DNA of 64,000 nucleotides from Artemia franciscana (GCF_032884065.1 NW_027062693.1:1095143-1159142), one strand, 5' to 3'. Positions 46,831 to 62,265 are shown, counted from the first letter of the stretch. A program made the numbers and translations. The notes: generated by a model from the sequence alone, not told the origin.

Positions 46831-47710
46831 TAACAATTACAGAATAAATGAAACCCAAAACAAACAGATGATCTTATCGAATATAAAGAAAAGATATAAG
46901 CTACTGACATAGATGAATAAATAAATCTCAAACCGAGTAAAAAATTAAACCTCTAACCGTAACCGTAACCGTAACCTCTAACCGCAGAAGTTCTAAGGCT
47001 AATCTTGTCATGTAAGTGACCAAAAAGATTGGAGGGTAACTAGCCCCTTCCCAGGCCCCTTTTCCCCCAAATACATCTAATTAAATTTGTGGGTTCCGTT
47101 TGATTAAGCATAGATGAAGGTACAATAACTAGGCCCACGCCCTTTAGGAATGAAAGACCCCAAATAGTCCGTGGAGAAACGGCTGTAACCTGTGGAATTT
47201 TCCGATTGTTCATACATAGTACTTGTTATTAGGCAACATACATATTTTTTTTTTGGGGGGGGGGAGCAATTGTCTGCTGTAGGAATTTCACACGGCGAGA
47301 ATTTTCCGTGGTAAAATGTTTCTGGAAAGAATTTCCAGGAAAAATTTTACACGGGGAGAGAGTAGGGGATTTCCTGGTATTATTTGATAAATGTGCAGAA
47401 AAACAAGTTTTTATAACAGAAAGTAAGGAGCTACATTAAATCATGAAACAAACAGAAACTATTCTGGTATATGAGGGTGGCTGCCCCTTCCTCGACCCTC
47501 TCTCTTTACGCTAAAATTTGACTTTAGTCACGTTCTGTTAAGGACTCGAAACACAGTGATCGTTCGATTGAAAAGAAAAGTATCGTTAAAGAATTACAAA
47601 ATTTTGGCAAGGGTTGAAGGAAGCCCCCCCCCCAGTATACAGAATGATTGATATTTTTGTGGTTTTAATATTACTCATTACTTTCAGACTGAAATTTCCT
47701 TTCATTTGAA
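46831..47710 (+). repeat. hairpin-element relics
   Basis: 46965-46985 has (AACCGT)n. 47000-47370 resembles the element body (GATTGGAGGGTAACTAGCCC, TACTTGTTATTAGGCAAC). 47390-47710 is a diverged hairpin module (AACAGAAAGTAAGGAGCTAC on the left, TCATTACTTTCAGACTGAAA on the right). Confidence 0.65.
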
Positions 47711-51190
<3,480 letters not shown>

Positions 51191-51478
51191 TGGCTTTTAT
51201 TATAGGCAAACTATAGCGTTGCCTCTGATTTAAGAAATAGATTTACAGAACCTTAAAACGTTATAAATTGGATTGAGCAAAGATGTGAGACTCTAAACGG
51301 TCTTACACCTTCTTTTGCCTCATTTGAGCACAAGATCTATTTTGCAAGATTTCACTTTTATAATACATAGATTGTTAAAGGTCGCCAAAGGTTAATGTCC
51401 TCTGGAGGGAGGAGGAGTTGACGAAGGGTCTTCAAAATATCTTCTCAGGAGATCATTAAAGCCCAAAAAATAGGTAAA
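51191..51478. other. unassigned
   Basis: No feature recognised. Confidence 0.4.
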
Positions 51479-51785
51479 GGCGGTATTGGACTTTGTAGTC
51501 TCTATCGGTTGTTCTGATCTCCGTTTCATGACCTTTCAGCTAGGAAATACTTTATAGGTTTGAGGGCTCGCCATCCAGTACTTTCGCACATATTTCTTGT
51601 ATGTCTTCCCCGGGTTTTTCCAGGTACCCATTTAGAGCTGGCTCGACTCTGGCTGAGCTTACAGAGTCACGCCACTGACTCCTATTCGATACCTCAACTG
51701 ACTAGCGACACCAGGACTCGAACCCCTGTCCTCACGGTGAAAAAATCTCAAGTCTAGCGTGCCAAACACTCGGCTAGACTATATT
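51479..51785 (-). mobile_element. SINE, full length, minus strand
   Basis: The minus strand carries the tRNA-like head (TAGCCGAGTGTTTGGCACGC near 51781, GGGGTTCGAGTCCTGG near 51725), GGGTACCTGGAAAAACCC, GTGCGAAAGTACTGGATGGC and ends at AGTCCAATACCG with a (TTTACC)-type tail. Same family as 6427-6733. Confidence 0.8.
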
Positions 51786-52175
51786 CATGCTCCAGATTTA
51801 TTCCTGAGAGTTTCTTTCTCCTAGCTCAACTACTTTCCAAGATAGAAAACAGCCCCTAAACTAAAATTCTACCTCTACTTCTTTCCTACCGTTGATTTTT
51901 CTTTTAGTTTTATTCATTTTGGTCTTCATCCCATATTCTCTTCGGTGTAAACTCACTCTGTAAGAAATGTACTCCTTCGTTATCACATCGTTTTACAAAA
52001 TCCATAGCATAACTAATGCACAAACCAATTTAATTCATTCCAGTCCGAAACTGGGAAACAAGTTTACAGGGTTATGAATAAGTTATCAGGCTTTGTTGCC
52101 TGAATCTGATTCACAGAGGGGATCGGTTTAAACCTGTCACCATGGGAATTTTGGTTACCACGGTAAGTGACAGTG
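51786..52175. other. unassigned
   Basis: No gene recognised. Confidence 0.4.
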
Positions 52176-52179
52176 AATT

Positions 52180-52266
52180 GGTATCAAATTCCATTTTTTA
52201 GAGATTTGGTTAATATTGGGCCGGGTCGCTCCTTACTACAGTTCGTTACTGCGAACTGTTTGATAA
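52180..52266 (-). repeat. hairpin-element terminal fragment
   Basis: GGGCCGGGTCGCTCCTTACT and the terminal stem CAGTTCGTTACTGCGAACTG only. Confidence 0.8.
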
Positions 52267-52925
52267 AACAGTAAATACAAACATTTACCTTGCTCAGTGA
52301 GAATGGTGAGCTGATGTGTACTATTTTTAGTGGGTGGAAACCATTGTAAATAACTCTAGGGGTAGATCTAGAGCAACATCTTGGAGGAGGCCCAATGTGA
52401 TAAGGGTGCCAATGAGCAAAATCTGGGGGGAGGGGGTAAAAAAGAACAAAGAGAGGTAAAACTCAATGAAAAGACAACAATATGACAACGGTGCCAACCT
52501 TTGACCAAATTCACAAAAGACTAAAAAACAGGGAAAGAGGGCGCCAGAAAAAATCTTTGAGGGCAGTTTCCCCCTGGATCCGCCAGTGAACAACTTGAAG
52601 CCAAATGCTAGAAAATTATGAAAGTAGGACAGACTGCACTAAACTAGTTAAATAGCCTTCCGAATGACAGGTATACATAAAGAAAGGAAAGGCTAAGTAT
52701 GCTCTTTCCTAAGGTCCATAGAAAAGTTTTTCGTCTTCTGCCCCAAACACAACATTCTAGGTCACCCTGTCCTCCCTCTGAAAAAAAAAACTTTTTTGGA
52801 ATTTTCAGTTCGATATCCAAGCCGCGAGACAAGTCAGCTACGAGGTTAATTATAAAAATAAAATAACGGCAGAAAAATAAACCTGGTTTATTTTCCAGGA
52901 TATATCCATAGGATACTCTTACTAC
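52267..52925. other. unassigned
   Basis: No recognised gene; the open frames on the minus strand here have no domain I can name, apart from the LINE relic to the right. Confidence 0.4.
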
Positions 52926-53215
52926 TGCTACTAATAACCCACTGCGGCACCAAGTTACCTGAAGGCAACATATTTGTACACGCTCCTCCTTTTCATCCAC
53001 CAGTCATTTCATCCTCTCTCTCCCTTTTGGGAACGACCGGTTTTTGGGTTGGTACCAGACGTATGGCCAAAAAAACAACATTTTGAATCGTTCATCTGTG
53101 AAACGTGGCCAAGCCGTCTTGGCCTTATCTTCGTTACGCCCCTTGAGACCCACAGGGTTAGAAATGGGCAGTGGGTTGGAAAATAAACAAATGAAATACA
53201 AGGCGCGTTGAGACA
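52926..53215 (-). pseudogene. LINE C-terminal relic
   Basis: The minus strand reads LGHVSQMNDSKCCFLAI near its start and ERVQICCLQVTWCRSG at its end, with frame changes between. The order matches the better preserved relic at 61209-61500 (LGHVQRMKDDRFLRIVLF ... EEECAQLC). It is the very end of a non-LTR retrotransposon coding region. Confidence 0.5.
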
Positions 53216-53229
53216 TTTACTGATTTCAG

Positions 53230-53376
53230 GGGTATTATTCAGTTCCGGACATCTTTGGAAGGAGCAAAGACGCTTTACCTTGCGTCATCTAAGAGACTTC
53301 GGTTTTGGCAAACAAGGAATGGAAGAAATGCTAAAAGAAGAGATTGAATACTTTATTGCCAAATATTCATCTAGTG
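53230..53376 (+). CDS. cytochrome P450 (CYP2 clan), internal exon a
   Basis: Flanked by an acceptor (TACTGATTTCAG) and a donor (GTAAGT). It translates to VLFSSGHLWKEQRRFTLRHL followed by RDFGFGKQGMEEMLKEEIEY and FIAKYSSSG. WKEQRRF is the C-helix WxxxR motif that contacts the heme propionate, and RHLRDFGFGK is a signature of animal CYP2-clan enzymes. P450s are heme monooxygenases of the endoplasmic reticulum using NADPH-P450 reductase; the clan includes hormone-processing and detoxifying members, and three exons do not allow a finer call. The exon starts with two bases of a split codon and ends with one, joining exon b in frame. The N-terminal anchor and substrate-recognition site 1 are not found upstream within the window. 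Confidence 0.85.
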
Positions 53377-54420
53377 GTAAGTAAGCAGATTCGTTAAAGT
53401 TAAATATGTAGTTTAAGTCTGTATGCATTAAAGACAACGAATTATCTTTTTTCACATTTTGAAGCAGGCTCTTGTGTTCTTTTTGATCATAACAAAAGAT
53501 CATACCGGAGCAATTGCTAGTTTCCGTCATTTTGTGCCTTAGTTTCCTTTGCCTCAAATAAGACCCTAATAGTATCAAATAAATAATATGAGACAGCTAA
53601 TCGTTTTAGAACCACTGGAAAGTTTCAGAAACAATATTGCCTTTTCCCTACACCTTCGTCCCTAAATAAATGTGAGGCTATACAAAATAAGTGGTTATTA
53701 TTGTATAGTTGCACATCTAACTATTACAATGGGGGAGAGTTTAACAACTTCATGAAGAGGGGAGGGAATTGCACTTTCAAAAGATGTATTTTTATGCCAA
53801 AAATTGCGGACTTCCCCTTTGAAGTCCTTTGGTAAGGGACGAAAATCTCTTCCTAATTTAACTTTATTTGAAGAATTATAGGCGAATTATGTTCAGTATG
53901 GATGCTGAAGGTTGAAGACTCCTGAGACTCCTGATTGAAGACTATATTGTAGAAAGGGTAGATTTTAAGGGGTAACGGTAATTTTCAAAAATCGAAGCAT
54001 GGTGGCAAAAAATAAATGAACTGAAAGTGTAAATAGCATGGATACGGGGGCCATTGTTCTATTTCTACCAAGGACAACGCTGAACATGAATTAAAGCAGA
54101 AGAGAAATCACCAGCCTTGACTAACAACCCCTGTGTTTAAGTCAGGTTTTGCTATAATTGGATAACTATTTTAAGAAGATAACGGAAAAACTTAACTTTT
54201 GAATCGGATGCAAAACTAGTGTTGTCCTTGTAAAGAGCGTCTTCAGTGTATTAAATTGAGTTATTGTATACATTGTAACAATTATTGTAACACAAAGTTT
54301 GTTATTTATTTATTTTTTCCTCTGACCGCTATGATCACCTCATGTATGGAAGAGGTGGTCAAAGCAACTGAGGGTGGGGTGTGAATCGATTGAATACTGA
54401 AAGAACAAGCTCCATTTTAA
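53377..54420. other. P450 intron, first part
   Basis: Start of a 5.3-kb intron. No extra exon seen between the D-helix and the next conserved segment, and none is expected. No repeat recognised here. Confidence 0.5.
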
Positions 54421-54423
54421 GGT

Positions 54424-54660
54424 TTGAAAGTGATTAGAAGGCAGCCAGCCTTTTCTCGTGACCTTTTTACTACCTTCCCCCGTTCCCTCTCCTCCCTGGT
54501 ATCGGATCAATATTCTGAGATAACTGTTTTGCTGAAAAATGTCGAAGAATCAAATAAGTTAGCCTCCGGAGTCGACATCACCCCCGCGGCTTCAGGATCC
54601 ATGACCCTAAATTATGTAAAATATCCATGCTTCACAGTTGGCATATGCGTAGGAACGTTT
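54424..54660 (+). repeat. hairpin-element relic in intron
   Basis: GGTATCGGATCAATATTCTG followed by AGATAACTGTTTTGCT resembles GTCGTCGGATCAAAATTCTG with AGATAGCCATTTTATT at 45665. Diverged. The open frame over it is a by-product. Confidence 0.4.
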
Positions 54661-54984
54661 TTTTTTCTGGGAGGACAACGATAATAAAAAATAAGAGGGG
54701 ACAGTAATAAAAAATATTAGATAATTTGAATTAGAATTGACCAGAAATTCAACAAAATATAGGATTTCGGATAGGTAATCAGAACCAAAAAGTTTTAGTT
54801 GAACAGTTGGCCAAGTTTAGTTTTCTTTGTCCGATCAGCTAGGAACTGATTGGGATCGTTCATTAGGCTACGATTTACAAAAGTTTTCCAAGGGCATAAT
54901 CCGAAAACAGCAGACGTACCTGAGTAAGAAAAAAGACACTATCTGCGTACGAGTTTCTAAAATATATTACGAGTAGTACTCGTA

Positions 54985-55190
54985 TTTGTGATACCTTGGG
55001 AATGGGCTGGGAATCGATTCGAAACTTTCAGGGTGGGTTAGGAGACTAAGCAGGCTCCAAACTTTAATTTAGGAGAGACGGCAAACGTAAATTGAAAAAC
55101 ACTTTGTGTATCCAACACACTGAAATAGAATATCTGTAATCTCGGGAACTACAAGGGGGACGGAGTTGAAATTTGCTGAGATAGTAGCCC
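54985..55190 (+). repeat. two units of the 44-kb array family
   Basis: GAATCGATTCGAAACTTTCA and AATCTCGGGAACTACAAG with GAGTTGAAATTTGCTGAG correspond to units in 44245-44920, 10 kb away. Confidence 0.5.
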
Positions 55191-55659
55191 TAAATGGAGT
55201 TCATGTTAATCTACTATGAAGTCAAAGTTTCATTTGGTTGTGTTTTTATTTGGTATTTTACGGGAAACCTGGAGAGTAAATCGACCAATGGAACTGCGTG
55301 AAAGCAAAATCTTCCAGTTTCATTGGATAATTCACTTTCTAGTGTTCTCGTAAAACGCCAAATGGAAACGCAGTTTAACAAGAAATATGAACCTAGTAAC
55401 TGCTTTGTTGAAAGACAATCAAGAGTTATTTAAGTTATTTTTATATGCCTGTCCAGACATTTTGTTGCGTTTGGTTTGCATCATTTTGGAAAAAGGTAAG
55501 AGGCTGTTTAACTAAATAGGTCACAACATGACAAAGTTTGATAATCCAGTTATTTATGTGTCAAGCTTTGTTTATCTTGTGCTGTTGGTTTTAGCATTGC
55601 GAGAAATTTCAGTGTTGTGTGTATCTGTAAGCGAGTTTCTAATAGAGAGAGATGAGACT
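55191..55659. other. P450 intron, unassigned
   Basis: No feature recognised. Confidence 0.4.
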
Positions 55660-56870
55660 CCTTTATTTATCTATTCATAAAAAAGCAAATCAAAATAAAT
55701 AAACATAGCCACTACTAGAAGGTCAAATAACCTGTGTGTAGTGACTCAATTAATTAATTACTTTACATAATCAAAAAGAAAATAATAAGAAGAATAAGAA
55801 AAAAGAAGAAAGAGAGAAAAAAGACTAAACCCTCACTAGGGACCTGCTCTCATCCTGTATCTCGACCAAGTAGAAACTTTGTTACCTGTTATTTAAGTGA
55901 AAGACTGATTCAGAGTCCGTAATGCTGTCCGGGAGGCTATTCCAGAGGGTTACACTTACGTGACGAGACACATGAGCTGATCTCACTGTATTTCTCTTGT
56001 CGTATACTAGCTTGTCCGCTTTCCTACTATGATAAGAATGAGAATGATAATTAATTTAAGAAATATCCAGAAAACAAGTTGCGAAACACCATTTAAACAT
56101 TGGTATACCAGTGTTAATAAAAAGTGACCCCGTAATTGACCAACATTAAAAATTTTAAAATGGGAATATCAAATAAATGTATCACTAAATTTAGCACATT
56201 CCCCCAAAAGACGAACTTCTTTATTCGAAATCGTCTGGATTCTTCTATAATTAGCCTAAAAATTGTTTGCTCAAGGAGGACACCCATATACAATGTAAGG
56301 TTGGATAATCGAAGCATAAATGAACTTTAAAACTGAAACCGGGGAAAAAATTACGAAAATTGCGAGGTAAACCTAGGTCTCTTGCTGCCTTGGAAGATAT
56401 AATTTCACTGTTTTTCTTCCATTCGAATTACAATCAACAAAAAATCCCTAAATACCTCGTTTCAAAAACTTGACTAATAATAGTACAACCAAAGCAAATA
56501 CTATCCAAAGAATTTATCACAACACTGGTACGGCTAAAAATCATATAATTAGTTTTACTAACATTAACACTTCAAAAACTGTGGCTAGTAAATATAGAAA
56601 AACGTAGTAAATGTAGAAACATATAAAAAATTGCAGGACATCATTTATGTGAACTATGAGATCTAGAAGATTCGTCTCTGCAATTGTTATTGCCGTGTCG
56701 TCTGCAAATGCTGTAAGAATTGCACCAGGTTGATAAAATCTTAACGTATCAACATATACTAGAAATAAAAGTGGTCCCAAAACAGGTTCTTGTGGAACTC
56801 CACAATTTACTTGTGATGCAGCACTTATAGGGTTAATCGCAACCCGCATTGATCTTCCACGCAACTAGGA
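55660..56870 (-). mobile_element. non-LTR retrotransposon, 3' half, decayed
   Basis: On the minus strand, from right to left: SQVNCGVPQEPVLGPLLFLVYVDTL (RT motif GVPQGSVLGP with GS changed to EP), LTAFADDTAITIA (catalytic FADD at 56708-56697, both Asp present), then YLGIFVDCNSNWKKN and SSKAARDLGL (56480-56380), and the terminal TLWNSLPDSITDSESVFHL (about 55950-55900) typical of jockey/CR1-like elements. Frame breaks between these blocks and loss of the 5' half (endonuclease) make it inactive. It sits in the first P450 intron in antisense. Confidence 0.75.
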
Positions 56871-56974
56871 TCTAAACCACTGAATAAAATTATCCCTGAT
56901 GCCCAAATAACTAAGTCTACGCAGTAATAATTCAAAATAAAAAATCAACCGTATAGAAAGCATCAATTCTCAAT

Positions 56975-57055
56975 TCTGTAAAGCATCAAATACAGTATCA
57001 ATTCAATTGATACTGTTTGAATATTCCAATTGATACTGTTTCAATTTGATGCTTG
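56975..57055. repeat. small inverted repeat around CAGTATCAATT
   Basis: AAGCATCAAATACAGTATCA, AATTGATACTGTTTGAAT, AATTGATACTGTTTCAATTT and GATGCTTG together form a palindrome with a duplicated right arm, about 80 bp. Confidence 0.7.
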
Positions 57056-57725
57056 TTTATCCAAAAATGGGGATACTGATTGCTAATGCCGCTGCTAAAA
57101 AAAAAATGATGTTAATGGCAAAATTGTCTCCTTGTGTAGCTGTCAGTGGGATTAGCAGCCTACCATCTACACATCAGAGGATTTTGGCAGTAAAGTTGGC
57201 AGTACTTTACAGCAAATTCGCTTTTTGGCAATTACCGAAAGTGTTATTGAACTGTGTGTCCACGATACATTCTTTGGTCCTAATATGCTACTAATTTCGT
57301 TATCTGGAAAGCTGGTAAATATTATAGTAATTTATTTTGTGATCCAAAAGAATATTCATCTAAAAGAGGAAGGGTGAACTCATGGCTCAAGGTTCCAACT
57401 GGTCAGATAAATTCCATTCATGAGAATTCTCGAGTTTGCAAAGAATCAGAAGAACAGGAATTCGATGGTTCAATTTTTGTATATGAAGTTATTATTAGAG
57501 GAATTTCATTAAAATTTTGTACAAAGGAGCACCGACCTGGATACTGAAGGCCAGATTTAGTAATGACCGTAAATGGTCTGTAATAACTGGTTAATTTTTT
57601 TTTGGCAACCATGTTTGCCTAGGGCACCGCAAAACGGTATTGCATATGAAACTTGTTGGCTATATAAACAGATCAATTAATGCTTCTAAGCCCCTTGGTA
57701 TGCTTTTAATTTTCCGTTGGCAGCA
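57056..57725. other. P450 intron, unassigned
   Basis: An 82-codon open frame at 57046-57294 has no recognisable domain. Nothing else is seen. Confidence 0.35.
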
Positions 57726-57729
57726 ATTT

Positions 57730-58290
57730 GTCTTCACAAAATTGTTGCTTTCCAACAAAAAAGGCAGAAATTGGCACTTTGCTGTGCTTTAATTGCTTTT
57801 ACTGTTTCAAAGGTACTGGAGCTTTGAATACTCAATCAACTGAGTCCTCTTCCAATGTTCGATGGCCAGTGCTTCGATATGGTCATCCATTGAAAAGAGA
57901 AAAAAAAGTTGAAAAAAGTTGAAAAAAGAAAAAATTGAAAAAAGTTAAAAAAATTGAAAAAAGTTGAAAAAAGAAGAAGAATTAACGAACAAACAAATAA
58001 TTTGTATGCATTTGAAAAAAAGCATGCAAGACCAGTCTTTTTGGGGGAACACAATTTTTTTTTAGATAGGGATTTGAAACCTCTGCTTGTAAATTCAGAA
58101 CCATGTTGAATGTAATCATGTAATTTTTACGTAGATCAAACCCCATTTGGGGGTTGTGCTCCCGGTTTTTCAAATATTTTACAAATTTTCTTGTGCGAGT
58201 TGCTTTTGAAGGCTACTTTATTGAAGTTTAAGATTTTTTGAGTCAGTGTAATAAGTAGGGTTTTTGTCGAAATTCCGTTCTTAAGAAAAC
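57730..58290 (-). repeat. hairpin-element relic
   Basis: CAACTGAGTCCTCTTCCAAT, GGCCAGTGCTTCGATATGGT, a poly-(TTGAAAAAAG) stretch (57905-57975), TTTAGATAGGGATTTGAAAC and GGGGGTTGTGCTCCC follow the minus-copy order. The (TTGAAAAAAG)n expansion sits where complete copies have an A run. Confidence 0.6.
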
Positions 58291-58647
58291 ATGTTTCTAT
58301 TCACAAAACTTCATAATTTCTGTTTATTACGACGGTACAAAATGGTCGAGAATGGTTAGGAAAGGCATTTTTTCTCTTGTTTCAAGGGGTTTTAGCAATT
58401 TCTTTGTAGGGATAACTTCTTTTGAAAGACAACTACGCATGATAGTTGATGATAGATAAAAACTGTCAATGATGTTACAATTTTAGACTAGTCTCTGATG
58501 GATTTAATAAAGACTGATATTTATAGCTCAAAGATAAAATTTTATTTTTAATAATTTACTTTTTAATTTACCCGAATAATGAATAAATTAGTAAAGTAAT
58601 TGAATATATTTCCTCTAAATTTTTCATTCCAAGACATATTATTTCAG
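58291..58647. other. P450 intron, unassigned
   Basis: No feature recognised before the acceptor TATTTCAG of exon b. Confidence 0.4.
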
Positions 58648-58772
58648 ATCTGCCTCAAGTCTTAGAACTGCCTAGCGATCTCACGTTACCTGTATTAAAT
58701 ACTCTTTGGACAATGCAGGCAGGCATACGATACCATCTTGATGATCCAAAGCTTCGCGATCTATTATCCAAG
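58648..58772 (+). CDS. cytochrome P450 (CYP2 clan), internal exon b
   Basis: Acceptor ATTATTTCAG, donor GTTTGTG. Joined to exon a it reads DLPQVLELPSDLTLPVLNTL then WTMQAGIRYHLDDPKL and RDLLSK. The LPVLNTLWTMQAGIRY block is the helix E segment of CYP2-clan P450s (usually V(L/I)NVLW..AG.R(Y/F)). The first two bases complete the codon split after exon a and the exon ends on a codon boundary, so phases match on both sides. No stop or frameshift, which argues for a live gene. Confidence 0.85.
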
Positions 58773-58869
58773 GTTTGTGTTTTCCTTTTTTTTGTTAGCT
58801 AACGACATAAAATTGTCTGCTGATTTCACTGGTAGTTCTAGAGGTGTAACTGGCAGCAATGTAAAAAAA

Positions 58870-59090
58870 GGAAAAGGTAAAGAATATGTCTCTAGAGGGG
58901 CGGTGCAGCCATTCTATGCTTTTGCACACCCTCTCTGCTTATTTTCCCTAGATTTTTCCAAGTAGCCTACCGATTTGGGGCTGGGTTGACTGGATAAGCA
59001 TATAAAGTCACACCACTGATCCCTTAAACCAAGTAATCGTCGACCCTGGGACTTGATCCCCTGTCTTGAAGATAGAACCCCTAAAGATAG
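58870..59090 (-). mobile_element. SINE, diverged, minus strand
   Basis: Minus strand: box-B-like GGGGATCAAGTCCCAGGG near 59065, ACTTGGAAAAATCTAGGG near 58955, GCATAGAATGGCTGCACC near 58910 and a TTTACC-type tail near 58875. It lies just downstream of P450 exon b. Confidence 0.65.
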
Positions 59091-60974
59091 AACAGCTCAG
59101 GGTTGCAGACGAACTGCAACCACTAATCTATGGGTTGGCGACCACCTCCTCCAGCTTCAGAAATGATTAACTGAATGCAACGTACTTCTTAATGTATTAT
59201 AGATTACGAACAGCTTTTGTTTTTGCCAGGCTATTCGCGCTTATTCTTACAAGTGACGAGTATTAGTTTCTTTGTTGTTTGAAGGAGCCAAAACCAGTTA
59301 TTTAGGTCTGCTTCTCTGTTACCATAATGGATCTTCACCATTCTTCTGAAATACCTGTTGGCTGCATGCCTTGACACTGTTTCTGAAAATATCTTAATGC
59401 TTCCTCTATGTCATCTGATATCTATTCAGCTAATAAATCTATAGTAAAAGTTACCATGGAGGTACCGACACTTGTAATTGAGGTTTATCTCCAATCCTAG
59501 ACACAGTTACCAGTTACTAGACACAGTAGTAACAGTTACCATGGTGGTACCAACACTTGTAATTGAGGTTTCAGGTAAAAAAATATTGTATTTAAATACG
59601 GCTATTAATTGATCTAATAATGACATTTAAATATGAAGATCCGCCTTTGCCTGACATAAAGAAATTTTTTTTTACAGAAAATAGGAAAAGTATATCGGGC
59701 TTTTTGATTGTTCAGTTCAGACCTCTGACTTCCTACCACAACATTTTTTGGACCAGTTAATATAACTTAAACTTTATGCAGAAACGAATTAAAATAATTT
59801 TTGCCCCTCAAAAACCGTCAAAATGTGGTTTTCCACATCCATCGGTAATATTTTCCAATCGCAATTCAACTTCAATCTTTATGAAATAGCATATGAAACT
59901 CATCTGTTATAATAACAATAACAATGATAATAATAATTTAATTTTAATAATGGTAATAATAACAGTAATTGCATCGAAAAGGTATTAAGTCATCGATAAA
60001 ACTGAAAATGGTTATTCTGTATCTTTGTCGGGCCTCTTTGGAGTCAGGGTAGTAGCATGCCAATTTCTGTTCCCTACTGCTGATTGCCAATTTTGTTCCT
60101 CAAAAAATTTAATAGTTTAATATGGTATGATTGTACTTCTATGCGCGCAGGGTGCCAATGGAAGCATTGGTCAAAATGTTAGGGTAGGAAAGTGAAAGTC
60201 AATATGGAAGAAAACAGAGGACAAATCTCTGCTGATGTATTGCACCCAGTTGATCCCCCAAGAAGTAAAAATATTAGATCATAAACATGAAATACTGTTC
60301 TTGCTAGAGAGTATACATGGCTACTCCATTTTATATATAAAGAAATTTTATCACAAAGGGTTCCGGGATTAGCAAGCTGCTATACTGAGTTTGGATCCAA
60401 AGGATCTAAACTCGGGTACTAAAAACCAGGTTTTAGTTAGAACGTTAAGTCACTTGAATAAATGTCACGATAACGCAATGTTAAATAAAATAACACTGAA
60501 AAATAAAGAGATAAGAAATATGTAATAGAGTTTGGCTGAGTGTAAATGTGTTAATATAGAAACGTACTAAAAGGATTTTCACCATAAAACTGCAGATCTC
60601 TTTATCTCTTAAATCTTTAGCAGACATTTTTCCGCCTCGTCTGACATCTAAAATCCAGAAGTTTCTTGGAAATTTCTTTAATCGTAAGTTCTCCAGACTC
60701 ACAGGGAAACTACAGATGCAAGGTTTTGCACGGTCGAACTGCAGTTGCGAGGTTTTTGCTTCTCAGTAGTGGTATGACCCTTTATAAGAGATTTGGATAA
60801 CATCCGTCAATTTTTCAAAATACACTTGGCTAATTTTTTTGTACTTCTAAGTTTTTGAGAAGTTTGATCTTTGGAAAATTCAGTATTAAAGTTGAAATTT
60901 TACAGCACCCATAAAAATTAGTCCAAAAAGGCATCAATGTTTCTCTTTTAAGTAATAACTAATGTTCATTTTAG
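59091..60974. other. P450 intron between exons b and c
   Basis: 59453-59492 and 59535-59573 are a short direct duplication (ACACTTGTAATTGAGGTTT). 59905-59960 is ATA-rich. No exon or other gene recognised. Confidence 0.4.
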
Positions 60975-61100
60975 GTGGATGCATCTTTTCGTTCTGGTGG
61001 TGCCACCGGTGGATACCTAAATATGTTTCCATGGCTTAGATTTATTATACCTAGACTGAGTGGCTATTTGGACATGAAAGAAAGTGTGGAATCGTTACAG
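60975..61100 (+). CDS. cytochrome P450 (CYP2 clan), internal exon c
   Basis: Acceptor GTTCATTTTAG, donor GTCAGATTC, both consistent. It reads VDASFRSGGATGGYLNMFPW then LRFIIPRLSGYLDMKESVES and LQ. LNMFPWLRFIIPRLSGY is the F/G-region motif of CYP2-clan proteins (typically LNxFPWLRxxxPxxSGY). It is 42 codons, phase 0 at both ends, and continues exon b without a gap in the alignment. The following exon (FFxxxIxEHxxxLDPxxPRDFxDAxL in the family) is not found before 64000, so the I helix, ExxR and heme-Cys regions must lie beyond the window. Confidence 0.85.
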
Positions 61101-61208
61101 GTCAGATTCATAAATGTTTTCTTACGTTTAAATTAAAGTAAGGCCAATTTTATCTTAACTATACAAATTAAAAAAATTTCTGATTTCAGGTTTTGGTATA
61201 AAATACTA

Positions 61209-61500
61209 CTACTAATGATAATATTAACACAGGGCAGTACCAAGCCAACTGAGGTCAGCACAGCTGCGCACACTCTTCCTCCATCCCAATCTCTTCAACG
61301 CTTCCATCTTTACACCCTCCCAAGAAGTCCTGGTTTCTTTTATAATTCTTTCTCAAGACGTCTTCCCACCCTGTTCGGGGACGGCTTGCTTTTAGTTTGG
61401 TCCTAGATGGTTGGCTGAAAAGGACTATCCTTAGAAATCTGTCATCCTTCATCCGCTGAACGTGTCCTAGCCAATGCAGCCCTACCCCTCATCATAGCCC
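61209..61500 (-). pseudogene. LINE C-terminal relic
   Basis: The minus strand reads LHWLGHVQRMKDDRFLRIVL, SRPRTGWEDVLRKNYKRNQD, FLGGCKDGSVEEIGMEEECA and QLC then a stop. WLGHVxRMxDxRLPRxVL and GRPRxRWEDVLRKDL are the end of RT-encoded proteins of many LINEs. The frame is open for 65 or more codons, so it is fairly young, but it is a 5'-truncated fragment. Confidence 0.7.
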
Positions 61501-62265
61501 TAGGAAGTGGTATAGAAAATAATTTTTTGTATAACTTACTGGTTTGAAATACGGTCAGTAAGGCGGGTACCCAGAAGAATCCGTAAACCATTCTTCTTAA
61601 AAACATCCAACAATTTCTTCTCTGTATTTCGAAGCACCCAAACGTTATTCATTTTGAATAAAATATTATAAAAATTAATAGTGAAAAAATATAATCAACT
61701 AATGTTGTAATAAGCTACTGAATAGTTTCCTTTCTCAAAAATTGCAACTTCCAGCCCTCAAATAATTTTTTTGTAATATAAATACGATTCTAGCTTTCGT
61801 ATAATGCTGTTCGACATAAAATCCTGAGGCCCTGGACTTTTTTTTACTTTGAAAACTTTGAGAGAGATTTTGAAGGGTGTGAATTACTAACTCTATACTG
61901 TGAAGAAATTCTGTAACACTAATTACTTTGAGAACTTTGAGGGAATTTTGGAAGGGTTTGAATTACTAACACTATAAGGAATTAGTACGATGAAATGATT
62001 GTGGGATTTTGTGAATTTATTCCAATGCAATAAGTATATTTCTGTACAGTACTTTTTAACTAGCCTATGCTCTGCCGACCAACATAGCTTTAACGATTCA
62101 ATAATCAATATTAATTTAACATTATTTATCTTTCATGAATCTTCTAATAAATTTTAGGTCAACCCAAAAAATGAAACAATGCCACACAACGCCACACAAT
62201 GCCACAAAAAAGAAACTAATCCAGTTGCGACAATAACCAATCAGTAAGTCTTTACAGAAATCTGT
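61501..62265. other. unassigned
   Basis: Two similar copies of TTTGAGAGAGATTTTGAAGG and TGTGAATTACTAACTCTATA occur at 61855-61905 and 61930-61975. No gene. Confidence 0.4.

Noticed and set aside
46965-46985. Telomere-like AACCGT repeats
   Set aside because: Only about three units, and the unit is not the arthropod TTAGG repeat.
52644-53000. 118-codon minus-strand gene
   Set aside because: Its end overlaps a LINE C-terminal relic and the rest has no recognisable domain.
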